Made by a program: the position numbers and the translations under genes. The notes under the pieces were generated by a model, which saw only the letters and a program-made list of their open reading frames with translations, did not search any database and was not told the origin of the DNA. From contig NZ_JAKWBE010000010.1 in assembly GCF_022513565.1 (NCBI RefSeq), positions 62,001-126,000 of the forward strand: a stretch of DNA of 64,000 nucleotides. Direction: 5' to 3'. This document shows, in pieces, positions 24,093 through 31,989 of this stretch. Each line of letters starts with the position of its first letter. Within the stretch, counting starts at the first letter, position 1. The DNA is from Streptomyces gilvus. GTDB lineage: Bacteria > Actinomycetota > Actinomycetes > Streptomycetales > Streptomycetaceae.

Positions 24093-25262
24093 ATGACTGA
24101 GACAGCCACTGCCCCGACCGCGCCCCTGCGGGCCCGCGCCGAGATCGACCTGGGCGCTCTGCGCGCCAATGTGCGGACCCTGCGTGCCCGCGCGCGGGGA
24201 GCGCAGCTCATGGCCGTGGTCAAGTCGGACGCGTACGGCCACGGCGCGGTGCCGTGCGCCCGCGCGGCCGTCGAGGCGGGAGCCGCCTGGCTCGGCACCG
24301 CCACGCCCGAGGAGGCCCTCGCGCTGCGTGAGGCGGGGCTCGACGGCCGGCTCATGTGCTGGCTGTGGACGCCGGGCGGGCCCTGGCGGGCGGCGATCGA
24401 GGCCGGCATCGACGTGTCGCTGAGCGGCATGTGGGCCCTGCAGGAGGTCACCGCGGCGGCACGGGAGGCGGGCCTCCCCGCGCGCGTGCAGCTCAAGGCA
24501 GACACCGGGCTCGGCAGGAACGGCTGCCAGCCGGGGGAGGACTGGGCCGAACTGGTCGCGGCCGCCCTGCGCGCCGAGGCCGACGGACTCCTCCGGATCA
24601 CCGGGCTGTGGTCCCACTTCGCTTGCGCCGACGAACCCGGGCACCCCTCCGTCGCCGCCCAGCTGACCCTCTTCCGCGAGATGCTCGCGTACGCCGAGCA
24701 GCAGGGCGTCCGCCCCGAGGTGCGGCACATCGCCAACTCGCCGGCCACCCTCACGCTCCCCGAGTCCCACTTCGACCTCGTTCGGACCGGTATCGCCCTG
24801 TACGGCATCTCGCCGAGCCCCGAGGTCGGCACGCCCGCCGACTTCGGACTGCGGCCCGTGATGACGCTCGCGGCGAACATCGCCCTCGTGAAGCGCGTTC
24901 CGGGGGGTCACGGCGTCAGTTACGGGCATCACTACATCACTCCGGGCGCCACGACCCTCGGACTCGTGCCGGTCGGGTACGCCGACGGCATCCCGCGGCA
25001 CGCCTCCGGCACCGGGCCCGTCCTGGTCGACGGCAAGTGGCGGACGGTCGCGGGGCGGGTGGCGATGGACCAGTTCGTCGTCGACCTCGGGGGAGACGAA
25101 CCCCCGGTCGGCACGGAGGCGGTGCTGTTCGGACCCGGCGACCGCGGCGAGCCCACCGCCGAGGACTGGGCGCAGGCCGCGGGCACCATCGCGTACGAGA
25201 TCGTCACGCGCATCGGAACACGTGTTCCTCGCGTCTACGTGAATGAGGAACAAGCGGGGTAA
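24093..25262 (+). CDS. alr: alanine racemase
   Basis: 389 aa. PLP enzyme that interconverts L- and D-alanine for peptidoglycan. The PLP lysine lies in VVKSDAYGHGA near residue 44. LKADTGLGRNGC, HFACADEPGH, NSPATL and the second-subunit Tyr segment GHGVSYGHHY are all present, as is MDQFVVDLGG. It sits with an L,D-transpeptidase and nnr in a same-strand row; wall synthesis is the common theme with the flanking gene. The stop is TAA. Confidence 0.96.
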   Translation: MTETATAPTAPLRARAEIDLGALRANVRTLRARARGAQLMAVVKSDAYGHGAVPCARAAVEAGAAWLGTATPEEALALREAGLDGRLMCWLWTPGGPWRAAIEAGIDVSLSGMWALQEVTAAAREAGLPARVQLKADTGLGRNGCQPGEDWAELVAAALRAEADGLLRITGLWSHFACADEPGHPSVAAQLTLFREMLAYAEQQGVRPEVRHIANSPATLTLPESHFDLVRTGIALYGISPSPEVGTPADFGLRPVMTLAANIALVKRVPGGHGVSYGHHYITPGATTLGLVPVGYADGIPRHASGTGPVLVDGKWRTVAGRVAMDQFVVDLGGDEPPVGTEAVLFGPGDRGEPTAEDWAQAAGTIAYEIVTRIGTRVPRVYVNEEQAG

Positions 25263-25289
25263 CCGCACGGGGGGCGCCCCGCCGAGGTC

Positions 25290-25352
25290 AGCACCACCAG
25301 CAGTCCGTGCAGCACCACCAGCAGTCCCGGCAGTAACACCAGCAGTCCCTCG
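25290..25352. repeat. three 21-bp tandem repeats between alr and the hydrolase gene
   Basis: Copies at 25290-25310, 25311-25331 and 25332-25352, each of the form CAGCACCACCAGCAGTCCNNN with slight changes in the third. No ORF or dyad explains them. Confidence 0.8.
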
Positions 25353-25409
25353 GGTGACACCGGCGTCACCCGACCCAGCGAACATGAGTGCGGCGAAGAG
25401 GAGCGGTAC

Positions 25410-26651
25410 GTGAGCGAGAGCAGTGCGGAGGCCGTCGCAGCCGTAGCCTCCGCCACGGGGGCGGCCGCCAACTGGCGCCGGGCGACCGGCATCGCGGGCG
25501 CCGCGATAGGCGTGGTCGCCGCGGGCGCCGCGGCGGGCGTCGCCATAGAGCGGCTCACCGTCGGACGCGGCATGCGCAGAAAGGCCCGGCTCGCCCTCGA
25601 CGCGACCGGACCGTACGGCTCGCTGCGCGGCACACCCGGCAAGGCGTACGCCGACGACGGCACCGAGCTCTACTACGAGGTCGACGACGTCGACCCCGAC
25701 GCCGTGCCCGCGCTCGGCCCGCGCCGGCGGCGGCTGTTCGGCCGCAAGGCTCCCGCGCCCGTCACCGTCGTCTTCTGCCACGGCTACTGCCTCAGCCAGG
25801 ACTCCTGGCACTTCCAGCGCGCGGCCCTCCGGGGCGTCGTACGGACCGTGCACTGGGACCAGCGCAGCCACGGGCGGTCCGGGCGCGGGGTGCGGCAGGT
25901 ACAGGACGGGGTGCCGGTCGACATCGAGCAGCTGGGGCGGGACCTGAAGGCCGTCATCGACGCGACCGTGCCCGAGGGGCCGATCGTGCTGGTCGGGCAC
26001 TCCATGGGCGGGATGACCGTGATGGCCTTCGCCGACCAGTTCCCCGAGCTGATCCGGGACCGGGTCGTCGCCACCGCCTTCGTCGGTACCTCGTCGGGGC
26101 GGCTCGGCGAGGTCAACTTCGGGCTTCCGGTCGCCGGCGTCAACGCGGTGCGGCGGATCCTGCCCGGAGTGCTGAAGGCGCTCGGGCAGCAGGCGGCGCT
26201 GGTGGAGAAGGGGCGGCGGGCCACCGCCGATCTGTTCGCCGGGATCATCAAGCGGTACTCGTTCGCCTCGAAGGACGTCGACCCGGCCGTCGTACGGTTC
26301 GCCGAACGGATGATCGAGGGCACGCCCATCGACGTGGTCGCCGAGTACTACCCGGCGTTCGACGACCACGACAAGACCGAGGCGCTGGCCCTCTTCACGG
26401 ACATGCCGGTGCTGGTGCTGGCCGGGGTGCAGGACATGGTCACGCCCAGCGAGCACAGCGAGGCCATCGCCGACCTGCTGCCGGAGGCCGAGCTGGTGCT
26501 CGTGCCGGACGCCGGGCACCTGGTGATGCTGGAGCACCCGGAAGTGGTCACCGACCGTCTCGCCGACCTCCTCACCCGTGCGGGCGCCGTACCCGCAGGG
26601 GCTACCGTGGGTGGCTATGGAAGCACCAGCAGCACCGCACAACCGGGCTGA
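25410..26651 (+). CDS. alpha/beta-hydrolase fold protein, membrane-anchored
   Basis: 413 aa. GTG start with AAGAGGAGCGG upstream. An N-terminal hydrophobic Gly/Ala-rich segment (residues 22-50: ATGIAGAAIGVVAAGAAAGVAI) probably anchors it. The hydrolase domain begins about residue 105 (TVVFCHGYCLSQDSW). The nucleophile elbow is VGHSMGGMTVMAF (Ser near 203). The acid and His are supplied by PVLVLAGVQDMVTPSEHS and PDAGHLVMLEHPE. Substrate unknown. Its 3' end overlaps the start of tsaE, an arrangement I recall as conserved in Streptomyces. Confidence 0.88.
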   Translation: MSESSAEAVAAVASATGAAANWRRATGIAGAAIGVVAAGAAAGVAIERLTVGRGMRRKARLALDATGPYGSLRGTPGKAYADDGTELYYEVDDVDPDAVPALGPRRRRLFGRKAPAPVTVVFCHGYCLSQDSWHFQRAALRGVVRTVHWDQRSHGRSGRGVRQVQDGVPVDIEQLGRDLKAVIDATVPEGPIVLVGHSMGGMTVMAFADQFPELIRDRVVATAFVGTSSGRLGEVNFGLPVAGVNAVRRILPGVLKALGQQAALVEKGRRATADLFAGIIKRYSFASKDVDPAVVRFAERMIEGTPIDVVAEYYPAFDDHDKTEALALFTDMPVLVLAGVQDMVTPSEHSEAIADLLPEAELVLVPDAGHLVMLEHPEVVTDRLADLLTRAGAVPAGATVGGYGSTSSTAQPG

Positions 26652-27159
26652 GGCCGGGTTCTCCGTGCCGTCCGTGGCCTCAGCCGACATCACCGTGACG
26701 TCCCCCGAGCAGATGCGGGACCTCGGCCGCCGGCTGGCCAAGCTGCTGCGCGCCGGTGACCTCGTGATGCTCAACGGAGAACTCGGCGCCGGCAAGACGA
26801 CGCTCACCCGAGGGCTGGGCGAGGGCCTCGGTGTGCGCGGGGCCGTGACCTCCCCGACCTTCGTGATCGCCCGTGTGCACCCGTCCCTGGGTGACGGGCC
26901 GCCCCTCGTGCACGTCGACGCCTACCGGCTGGGCGGCGGACTCGACGAGATGGAGGACCTCGACCTCGACGTCTCGCTGTCCGACTCCGTGATCGTCGTG
27001 GAGTGGGGCGAGGGCAAGGTGGAGGAGCTCACCGAGGACCGGCTGAACGTCGTCATCCACCGCGCCGTCGGCGACACGGCGGACGAGGTGCGGCACGTCA
27101 CGGTGGCCGGGCTCGGCGAGCGGTGGGGGACCGTCGATCTGAGCGTGCTCTCCGCCTGA
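26617..27159 (+). CDS. tsaE: tRNA t6A biosynthesis ATPase TsaE
   Basis: 180 aa from ATG 26617, overlapping the hydrolase gene by 35 bp. The P-loop is LNGELGAGKTTLTRGLGEGLG. SPTFVIARVH, HVDAYRLGG, and VVEWGEGKVEEL are TsaE hallmarks. It drives the TsaB/TsaD complex that installs threonylcarbamoyl-adenosine at tRNA position 37. Its partners tsaB, rimI and tsaD lie at 48.7-50.9 kb, separated from it by the accessory island. Confidence 0.95.
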   Translation: MEAPAAPHNRAEAGFSVPSVASADITVTSPEQMRDLGRRLAKLLRAGDLVMLNGELGAGKTTLTRGLGEGLGVRGAVTSPTFVIARVHPSLGDGPPLVHVDAYRLGGGLDEMEDLDLDVSLSDSVIVVEWGEGKVEELTEDRLNVVIHRAVGDTADEVRHVTVAGLGERWGTVDLSVLSA

Positions 27160-27251
27160 ACACCGGTCGTTTCGCGTGAACGTTCCGACAAGACGTCGGC
27201 AAGATGTTGCGTTCGGTGTCTTGTGCGTGGTCACATGGTATCCAGCTCGTG

Positions 27252-27267
27252 GTTAGGTCTACCTAAC
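27252..27267. promoter_or_regulatory. perfect 16-bp palindrome upstream of a small ORF
   Basis: GTTAGGT-CT-ACCTAAC, 31 bp before the ATG at 27299. Likely an operator. The arms look like half of an iron box, but the 19-bp iron-box consensus is not met. Confidence 0.45.
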
Positions 27268-27298
27268 TACGCCCGCCCCCGCACCTCAGGAGGCGTCC

Positions 27299-27475
27299 AT
27301 GTCGGCCACCGAACGATCGCTCCCGGAACGGGCGGAGACGCTGCCGCGCACGGTGCCCGGGGCGTCCGGGGTGTCCATGCGCGACCTGCTGGCGTCCTGC
27401 GCGGCCGCGACGGTGATCTCCACACCCCCACGCATGCCGGACCCGGAACTCACGGAACGTCCCGAGGCGGCCTGA
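27299..27475 (+). CDS. 58-aa hypothetical protein
   Basis: MSATERSLPERAETLPRTV, then SMRDLLASCAAATVISTPPR, ending ERPEAA. The ATG at 27299 has a strong ribosome-binding site, CAGGAGG, 6 bp upstream, and a palindromic operator candidate further up, which argues for real expression. No family is recognised. It lacks the FxSxx C-terminus of the island precursor, so I do not call it a second RiPP substrate. Confidence 0.6.
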   Translation: MSATERSLPERAETLPRTVPGASGVSMRDLLASCAAATVISTPPRMPDPELTERPEAA

Positions 27476-27557
27476 GCCTCCGACGGTCCGGGTCGCCCTG
27501 CCGAACGGGTTCGAGTCGGCTCGGCCGGGCTCGGGCCGGGAGCCCCGGGCGGCTGGT

Positions 27558-27700
27558 CGGGTTCACGAGGGCCGAAGCCCGTCGAGGGCCGAAGCGCGTC
27601 GCGCCGAGGGCCGGCCATCTCAGGCAAGGGCCCGGCCGTGTCGCGCCGAGGGCCGGCCTTCTCAGGCAAGGGCCCGCTCGTGTCGCGCCGAGGAGAGTCC
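27558..27700. repeat. 42-bp tandem repeat, about 2.3 copies
   Basis: GCGCCGAGG recurs at 27601, 27643 and 27685, with GGCCGGCC(A/T)TCTCAGGCAA in the first two units. Nothing in 27476-27742 looks coding. Confidence 0.65.
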
Positions 27701-27742
27701 CCTCCCGTGTGAAGGGTTCACTCGCCTCCGCCCGCGGCCGGT

Positions 27743-28711
27743 TCATCCGCCGAAGCGGGCGAGCCAGTCGGTGTGCTGGGGGGACATCAGGTGCTCGGTC
27801 TCGGCCACGGCCTGCGGCCACTGTTCCTCGGGCACGCTCATGGTCAGCGCGGCCCGCTGGGTCTCCAGTCCCTCGCGCACCAGCTCGTGCGCGTAGGAGA
27901 GCGGATGGTGCCGTCGGGACTCCAGCCAGGCGACGCCGGCCGCCGCGGCGGCGGCCAGCAGGCCGCTCAGGTCCCAGTTCGCCGCTATGCCGGTGCTTCT
28001 GGCCACCGCGGCCGTGAGGGCCAGCAGGGTCAGTGCCGCGGTCAGCGTGGACCAGGCGGTGGCGGACCGGTGCGCCTGGCCGGCCCGGCCGCCGTACCAG
28101 CCGAGCTGGTCGAGGACGCGGTCGCGCAGGTAGATGTCCTTGCGGGCGGCGAACGGCTGGGCGCGTACCGCCAGCATGGCGCGGGTGATCTGCGGATAGC
28201 GCGGGTCCTGCGGCCGCTGGCCGCTCGGCGGGACCCAGGGGGTGCCGGGGTCGTGGGAGGGTTCCTGCCAGCCGACCCGGCGCAAGGGGCGCAGCCGTTC
28301 CTCCAGTTGCTGGTGGAACAGTCCTTCGGGGTCGGGGACGGCGGAGTGGAACGGTCCGCCGTGGACCATGTACTGCCAGGCCAGCGACTTCACCGTCTCG
28401 GCGGCGTCGCGGTGCGCCTGCCAGTGGGCCCGTGCCCGGCGCCGGCGGATGACGATGCCGGCGATCACCGTGAGGCCGTACAGCAGGGCGGACAGGGCGG
28501 TGAGGACGTGGCTGTTGAAGCGGTCGGCCAGGGTGGCGAAGCCGGTCGCCACGAGCAGCAGCGCCAGCTCGGTCCGGGTCGCGCGGAACGATTCGCTCTG
28601 ACGGTTCAGTGCCCACCGGTCGTTGGAGCGGAACAACGGTGGCAGGTCGTCGTCTCCTATCCGCGCGCCCGGTCCCGGAACGTTCTGTCCGGGAGTGGTC
28701 GTGGCCGTCAT
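27743..28711 (-). CDS. DUF4231 (SLATT-like) membrane protein
   Basis: 322 aa. Two hydrophobic pairs: LALLLVATGFATLAD with LTALSALLYGLTVIAGIVI (about residues 48-90), and TLTAALTLLALTAAVA with LSGLLAAAAAAGVAWL (about 222-268). Basic clusters RRRRAR follow the first pair. The layout and the GPFHSAVPDPEGLF...L region fit DUF4231, a member of the SLATT group of two-helix membrane effectors found beside SMODS, TIR and STAND genes in bacterial conflict systems, where they are thought to form pores. ATG with GAGGTG upstream. Divergent from fxsA, so it may share control with the Fxs genes. Confidence 0.75.
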   Translation of the reverse strand: MTATTTPGQNVPGPGARIGDDDLPPLFRSNDRWALNRQSESFRATRTELALLLVATGFATLADRFNSHVLTALSALLYGLTVIAGIVIRRRRARAHWQAHRDAAETVKSLAWQYMVHGGPFHSAVPDPEGLFHQQLEERLRPLRRVGWQEPSHDPGTPWVPPSGQRPQDPRYPQITRAMLAVRAQPFAARKDIYLRDRVLDQLGWYGGRAGQAHRSATAWSTLTAALTLLALTAAVARSTGIAANWDLSGLLAAAAAAGVAWLESRRHHPLSYAHELVREGLETQRAALTMSVPEEQWPQAVAETEHLMSPQHTDWLARFGG

Positions 28712-28901
28712 GCGTCACCTCGCCATGAAGGGGGGAAGACTCATGGTGACTTGGCGTAGCGCGGGTGCCAACACCGCGTAGGGCAGGAGGGCTTGGCAGT
28801 GCTGACCAGATCGAGCCGCAGACGGTCGCCGGGAGTTCGTCGCACGCTGGCCCTTGGTTGATCTATGTGCTTCCCTGAGACGAGAACCGAACAACAGCAC
28901 C

Positions 28902-28929
28902 ACTCCGTCCGCAACTTGGCATACGGAGT
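28902..28929. promoter_or_regulatory. 7-bp inverted repeat in the fxsA / DUF4231 divergent region
   Basis: ACTCCGT (28902-28908) and ACGGAGT (28923-28929) with a 14-bp spacer, 85 bp before fxsA. A plausible operator. The 302-bp gap (28712-29013) is lower in GC than its neighbours and holds no convincing ORF. Confidence 0.4.
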
Positions 28930-29013
28930 CCGAGTTGTGGCCTGACACACGTACAGTCCGCGGATCCGGGGCCACGCCCGGGTCTTTGCGGGTCGAGCGA
29001 GGCCGGGGGGTCC

Positions 29014-29187
29014 ATGGAGACGCCGTCGAGTGACGTGGAGTTCGATGTGGTGAACCTGAGCGGTGATCCGACCGTGGAGCTGGACGAAATGTCCGACAAC
29101 GCGCTCGGGCGGTCCGTGACGAGGGTTCGGTCGGATGCCCTGGGGCGTCAGAGGGTGGATGTAGCCATGTTCACGTCGGCACTGTGA
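29014..29187 (+). CDS. fxsA: FxSxx-COOH precursor peptide
   Basis: 57 aa: acidic N-terminal half (SSDVEFDVVNLSGDPTVELD), then SVTRVRSDALGRQRVDVAMF and the C-terminus FTSAL. The last five residues match the F-x-S-x-x-COOH signature of Fxs precursors, whose partner is the radical SAM enzyme FxsB encoded 42 bp downstream. GGGGGG lies 7 bp before the ATG. It is the presumed substrate: a leader-like acidic part that docks the enzyme and a core of the last 10-20 residues that is cross-linked or otherwise modified. The exact modification is not known to me. Confidence 0.85.
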   Translation: METPSSDVEFDVVNLSGDPTVELDEMSDNALGRSVTRVRSDALGRQRVDVAMFTSAL

Positions 29188-29229
29188 CGGTCGCTCAGAG
29201 GACCGGGCGCCGCATGCGGGAGGTGGCAC

Positions 29230-30381
29230 GTGCGGGAAGCGAAGCCCTTCGTCGAGTGGATAGTGAAGGTCGCCCAGCCGTGCAATCTGGCCTGTGACCA
29301 CTGCTACGTCTACGAGCTGAGGGATCACAGCTGGCGGCACAAACCGTCCGTCATGGCCACCGCGACCATGGACCAACTCGCCCTCCGTCTGGGCGAGTAC
29401 GTCCGTCGGCACGCCCTGCCGCGGGTCCGGATCACGCTGCACGGGGGCGAACCGCTGCTCGCCGGACCGTCCCGAATCGAACACCTTGTGACGGCCGTGA
29501 GACGCGAGCTGCGCGGCGTGGCCGAATGTGGTATTTCCCTGCAGAGCAATGCGACTCTTCTCAGTCCCTTATGGATGGACGTGTTCCGCCGGCATGCCGT
29601 GTCGGTCGGCGTCTCTCTTGACGGCGGTCGCGACGCCAACGACCGTCACAGGCGCGGCAGGAACGGACGGAGCAGCTACGACTCCGTCCAGAGGGGGTTG
29701 GAACTCTTGCGCAGGCCCGAGAACAAGACGCTGTTCGCGGGCTTGTTGTGCACGGTGGACGTCGCCAATCCGCCGCTGCGGGTCTACGAGGAACTCCTCG
29801 CCCAGGAACCGCCGGCCGTCAACTTCCTTTTACCGCACGCCACCTGGGAGCACCCCCCGCCCGGCCACGACCCGGTCCGAACGCCGTACGCCGACTGGCT
29901 GTTGGCCGTATTCGAACGGTGGTACACGGCACCGCGCCAGGAGACCAGGGTCCGTCTCTTCGAGGACATCATGGACCTCGCGCTCGGCGGCCTCGCCCGG
30001 TCGGAGAGCGTGGGACTGGCGGACACCGACTTCCTCGTCGTCGAGAGCGACGGGACGATCGAACTGTCCGATTCCCTGAAGGCCACCCGGGAGGGCGCCG
30101 CCGCCACCGGGCTCGACGTCTTCGCCCACGACTTCGACACCGTCGCACGGCATCCGGAGGTGGCCGACGCCCGCCGGGGCGGTCTGGCGGCGCTCGCCGA
30201 CGCCTGCCACGGATGTGAGGTCGTGGACCTGTGCGGCGGCGGACTGCGCGCCCACCGTTTCCACCCGCGCACCGGCTTCGCCAACCCGAGTGTCTACTGC
30301 GCCGACCTGCGCGTACTCACCTCCCGGATCCGGGACCGCGTCCAGGCCGACGCCGCCGCCCTGCTCGGGAGCGCCTCGTGA
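29230..30381 (+). CDS. fxsB: radical SAM/SPASM-type peptide maturase FxsB
   Basis: 383 aa. The 4Fe-4S radical SAM motif is CNLACDHC (Cys18, 22, 25), followed by ITLHGGEPLLAG, GISLQSNATLL and GVSLDGGRDANDRHRR as expected for peptide-modifying SPASM-family enzymes. C-terminal auxiliary-cluster cysteines are Cys326, 329, 335 (CHGCEVVDLCGGG) and Cys357. GTG start with GGGAGGTG upstream. It is shorter than family members fused to an HExxH domain; here that domain is the separate gene overlapping its stop. It should act on the FTSAL-ending peptide. Confidence 0.9.
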   Translation: MREAKPFVEWIVKVAQPCNLACDHCYVYELRDHSWRHKPSVMATATMDQLALRLGEYVRRHALPRVRITLHGGEPLLAGPSRIEHLVTAVRRELRGVAECGISLQSNATLLSPLWMDVFRRHAVSVGVSLDGGRDANDRHRRGRNGRSSYDSVQRGLELLRRPENKTLFAGLLCTVDVANPPLRVYEELLAQEPPAVNFLLPHATWEHPPPGHDPVRTPYADWLLAVFERWYTAPRQETRVRLFEDIMDLALGGLARSESVGLADTDFLVVESDGTIELSDSLKATREGAAATGLDVFAHDFDTVARHPEVADARRGGLAALADACHGCEVVDLCGGGLRAHRFHPRTGFANPSVYCADLRVLTSRIRDRVQADAAALLGSAS

Positions 30382-31805
30382 CGGCCCCGGCGACGCTGCG
30401 GATGACCGCCGAGGACTTCGCGAGTCTGGCGGCCTGCCGGCCGTGCCCCACGGCGCTGAGGGTGCTGCGGGACGGACAGGTCTCCCGGCGCCTGCTGCTG
30501 CTCAAGAGCGTGGCCGACGCGGCCCGCGACGGCGTGCCCGAGCTGTGGGCCGCCCACGGGGCGGCCGCCTGGGAACAGTGCGCCGTCGTCCGGCGGGTGG
30601 ACGTACGGGCCTTCGAGGAGGTGCTGCTGCACCCCCATGTCGGGGTGTGGCTGGGCCGCTGCCTGCGGGCGCTGCACGGCCCGGGCCCGGCCACCGACGC
30701 GAGCGCGGACCTCGCCCGGCTGGGCGGCCTGGCGGCCGCCGCGGGGTTACGCGCGGGGCTGCGCCAGGATGTGGTCCTCGCGGCACCGGGCTCACTGCTC
30801 TGGCTGCCGGCCGTCGGGACGTTGCGGCTGTCCGGGGACGCGGACGAGGTGCGCCTGCGCGACGGTGTCCTGGAAGCGGACGGGCAGCCGCCGGTCGTCG
30901 TCGGGGAACGGGGGGACGCGGCCGCCCGGGACACGGCCTGGTGCCCGCCCCGCCACGTGACCGCTGCGTCGCCGGCCGGCGCACCCGCGTTGTCGGTGGC
31001 CTTTGAGGACGGCGACCCCTACCGTGACGCGCACGGTCATCCGGTGCTGCCCCGCCAGACGGCCGCACAGCTGCGCGTGTGGCAGATGTCGGTGGCCGCG
31101 GCGTGGGACGTGGTGACCCGTCTGCTCCCCGAACGGGCCGCCGCCTGCGCCACCCTGTGGACGGCGCTGGTGCCGCTGCTGCCGCCGCGGACCGGGAAGA
31201 GCACGAGTTCCTCGGCACGCGAGGCGTACGGGGCGATCGCGGCGTCCTTCACCCCCGACCCGGTGCGGCTGGCCGAGACCGTGGTGCACGAGAGCGCGCA
31301 CATCGCTTTCGGCGCCCTCGCCGATCTGACCCACCTCGCGGACCCGGACGACCGCACCCTGCAGAAGGTCGGCTGGCGCGAGGACGCCCGTCCCGTCGGA
31401 TCGGTACTCACCGGAACCCACGCCCACCTGGCGCTGCTGGAGTTCTGGCGACGCCGCCGGCGGGAGCTGACGGGCGGACAGGCCCGTGTGGTGTCCGCGC
31501 GGTTGCACCACTACGGCCGTCAGGTGACCGACGCCCTGCGCATCCTGCAGGCCCATCCGGCCCTGACGCCCCTCGGGGAACGCTTCGTGGCGGTCATGGT
31601 GGACGAGGCGGCGCGCTGCGGGTTCGCCGTGCGGCCGCCGTCCTCCGCGCGCCCCGGCGACCCATCACACGTTCGGGTGGCGTCCCGGCCCCAGCACCTC
31701 ATGCGCAGGCGCGCGGCGTCGCCCGCCGCACAGGGTGCAGCGGGCCGGGCATGCCGCACCGGATGCGGGAAGACGTCCGACGACACGACTCCGGGGGCGG
31801 GCTGA
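30378..31805 (+). CDS. HExxH-motif protein of the Fxs system
   Basis: 475 aa. GTG start overlaps the fxsB stop (GTGA), so translation is coupled. An N-terminal half starts MTAPATLRMTAEDFASLAAC. The sequence VVHESAHIAFGAL carries a zinc-protease-like HExxH (His304, Glu305, His308), and EFWRRRRREL and a long C-terminal helical region follow. HExxH-domain proteins recur next to or fused to FxsB-type enzymes. It could be the leader peptidase for the modified peptide or a non-proteolytic metal protein. The last 50 residues are basic, low-complexity and cysteine-containing. Confidence 0.8.
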   Translation: MTAPATLRMTAEDFASLAACRPCPTALRVLRDGQVSRRLLLLKSVADAARDGVPELWAAHGAAAWEQCAVVRRVDVRAFEEVLLHPHVGVWLGRCLRALHGPGPATDASADLARLGGLAAAAGLRAGLRQDVVLAAPGSLLWLPAVGTLRLSGDADEVRLRDGVLEADGQPPVVVGERGDAAARDTAWCPPRHVTAASPAGAPALSVAFEDGDPYRDAHGHPVLPRQTAAQLRVWQMSVAAAWDVVTRLLPERAAACATLWTALVPLLPPRTGKSTSSSAREAYGAIAASFTPDPVRLAETVVHESAHIAFGALADLTHLADPDDRTLQKVGWREDARPVGSVLTGTHAHLALLEFWRRRRRELTGGQARVVSARLHHYGRQVTDALRILQAHPALTPLGERFVAVMVDEAARCGFAVRPPSSARPGDPSHVRVASRPQHLMRRRAASPAAQGAAGRACRTGCGKTSDDTTPGAG

Positions 31806-31989
31806 ATATGAGGGTGCGGTGGCACGGCGGGGACGCGACCGCGCGATCGCGGACGGCACAGACCCAGCGGCCGGTGGTGTCGCGCGGTGCCGTCCGTCGC
31901 GCGTGCAGGGGCCCGGCGCAGGAGCTTCACCATGTCCGGGAGAAACATCGACACGGTGCGGCCGCCGATCACGCGCCACTGGAGCCATC

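Noticed and set aside
23943..26807. 954-codon minus-strand open frame
   Set aside because: It is the antisense of alr, the hydrolase and tsaE, with no recognisable motifs.
27252..27267. Iron-box (DmdR/IdeR) operator
   Set aside because: Only the outer TTAGGT/ACCTAA arms fit; the 19-bp spacing and central GGCT are missing, so I list it as a generic palindrome.
27476..27669. Minus-strand proline/arginine-rich coding sequence over the 42-bp repeat
   Set aside because: Composition follows the repeat; no start signal and it runs antisense through the 58-aa gene.
28715..28975. 86-codon minus-strand ORF between the DUF4231 gene and fxsA
   Set aside because: No ribosome-binding site, no motif, and it covers the likely divergent promoters.
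31933..31989. Short frame MSGRNIDTVRPPITRHWSHR before fxsC
   Set aside because: It does not stop before fxsC and merely overlaps it in another frame; no ribosome-binding site.
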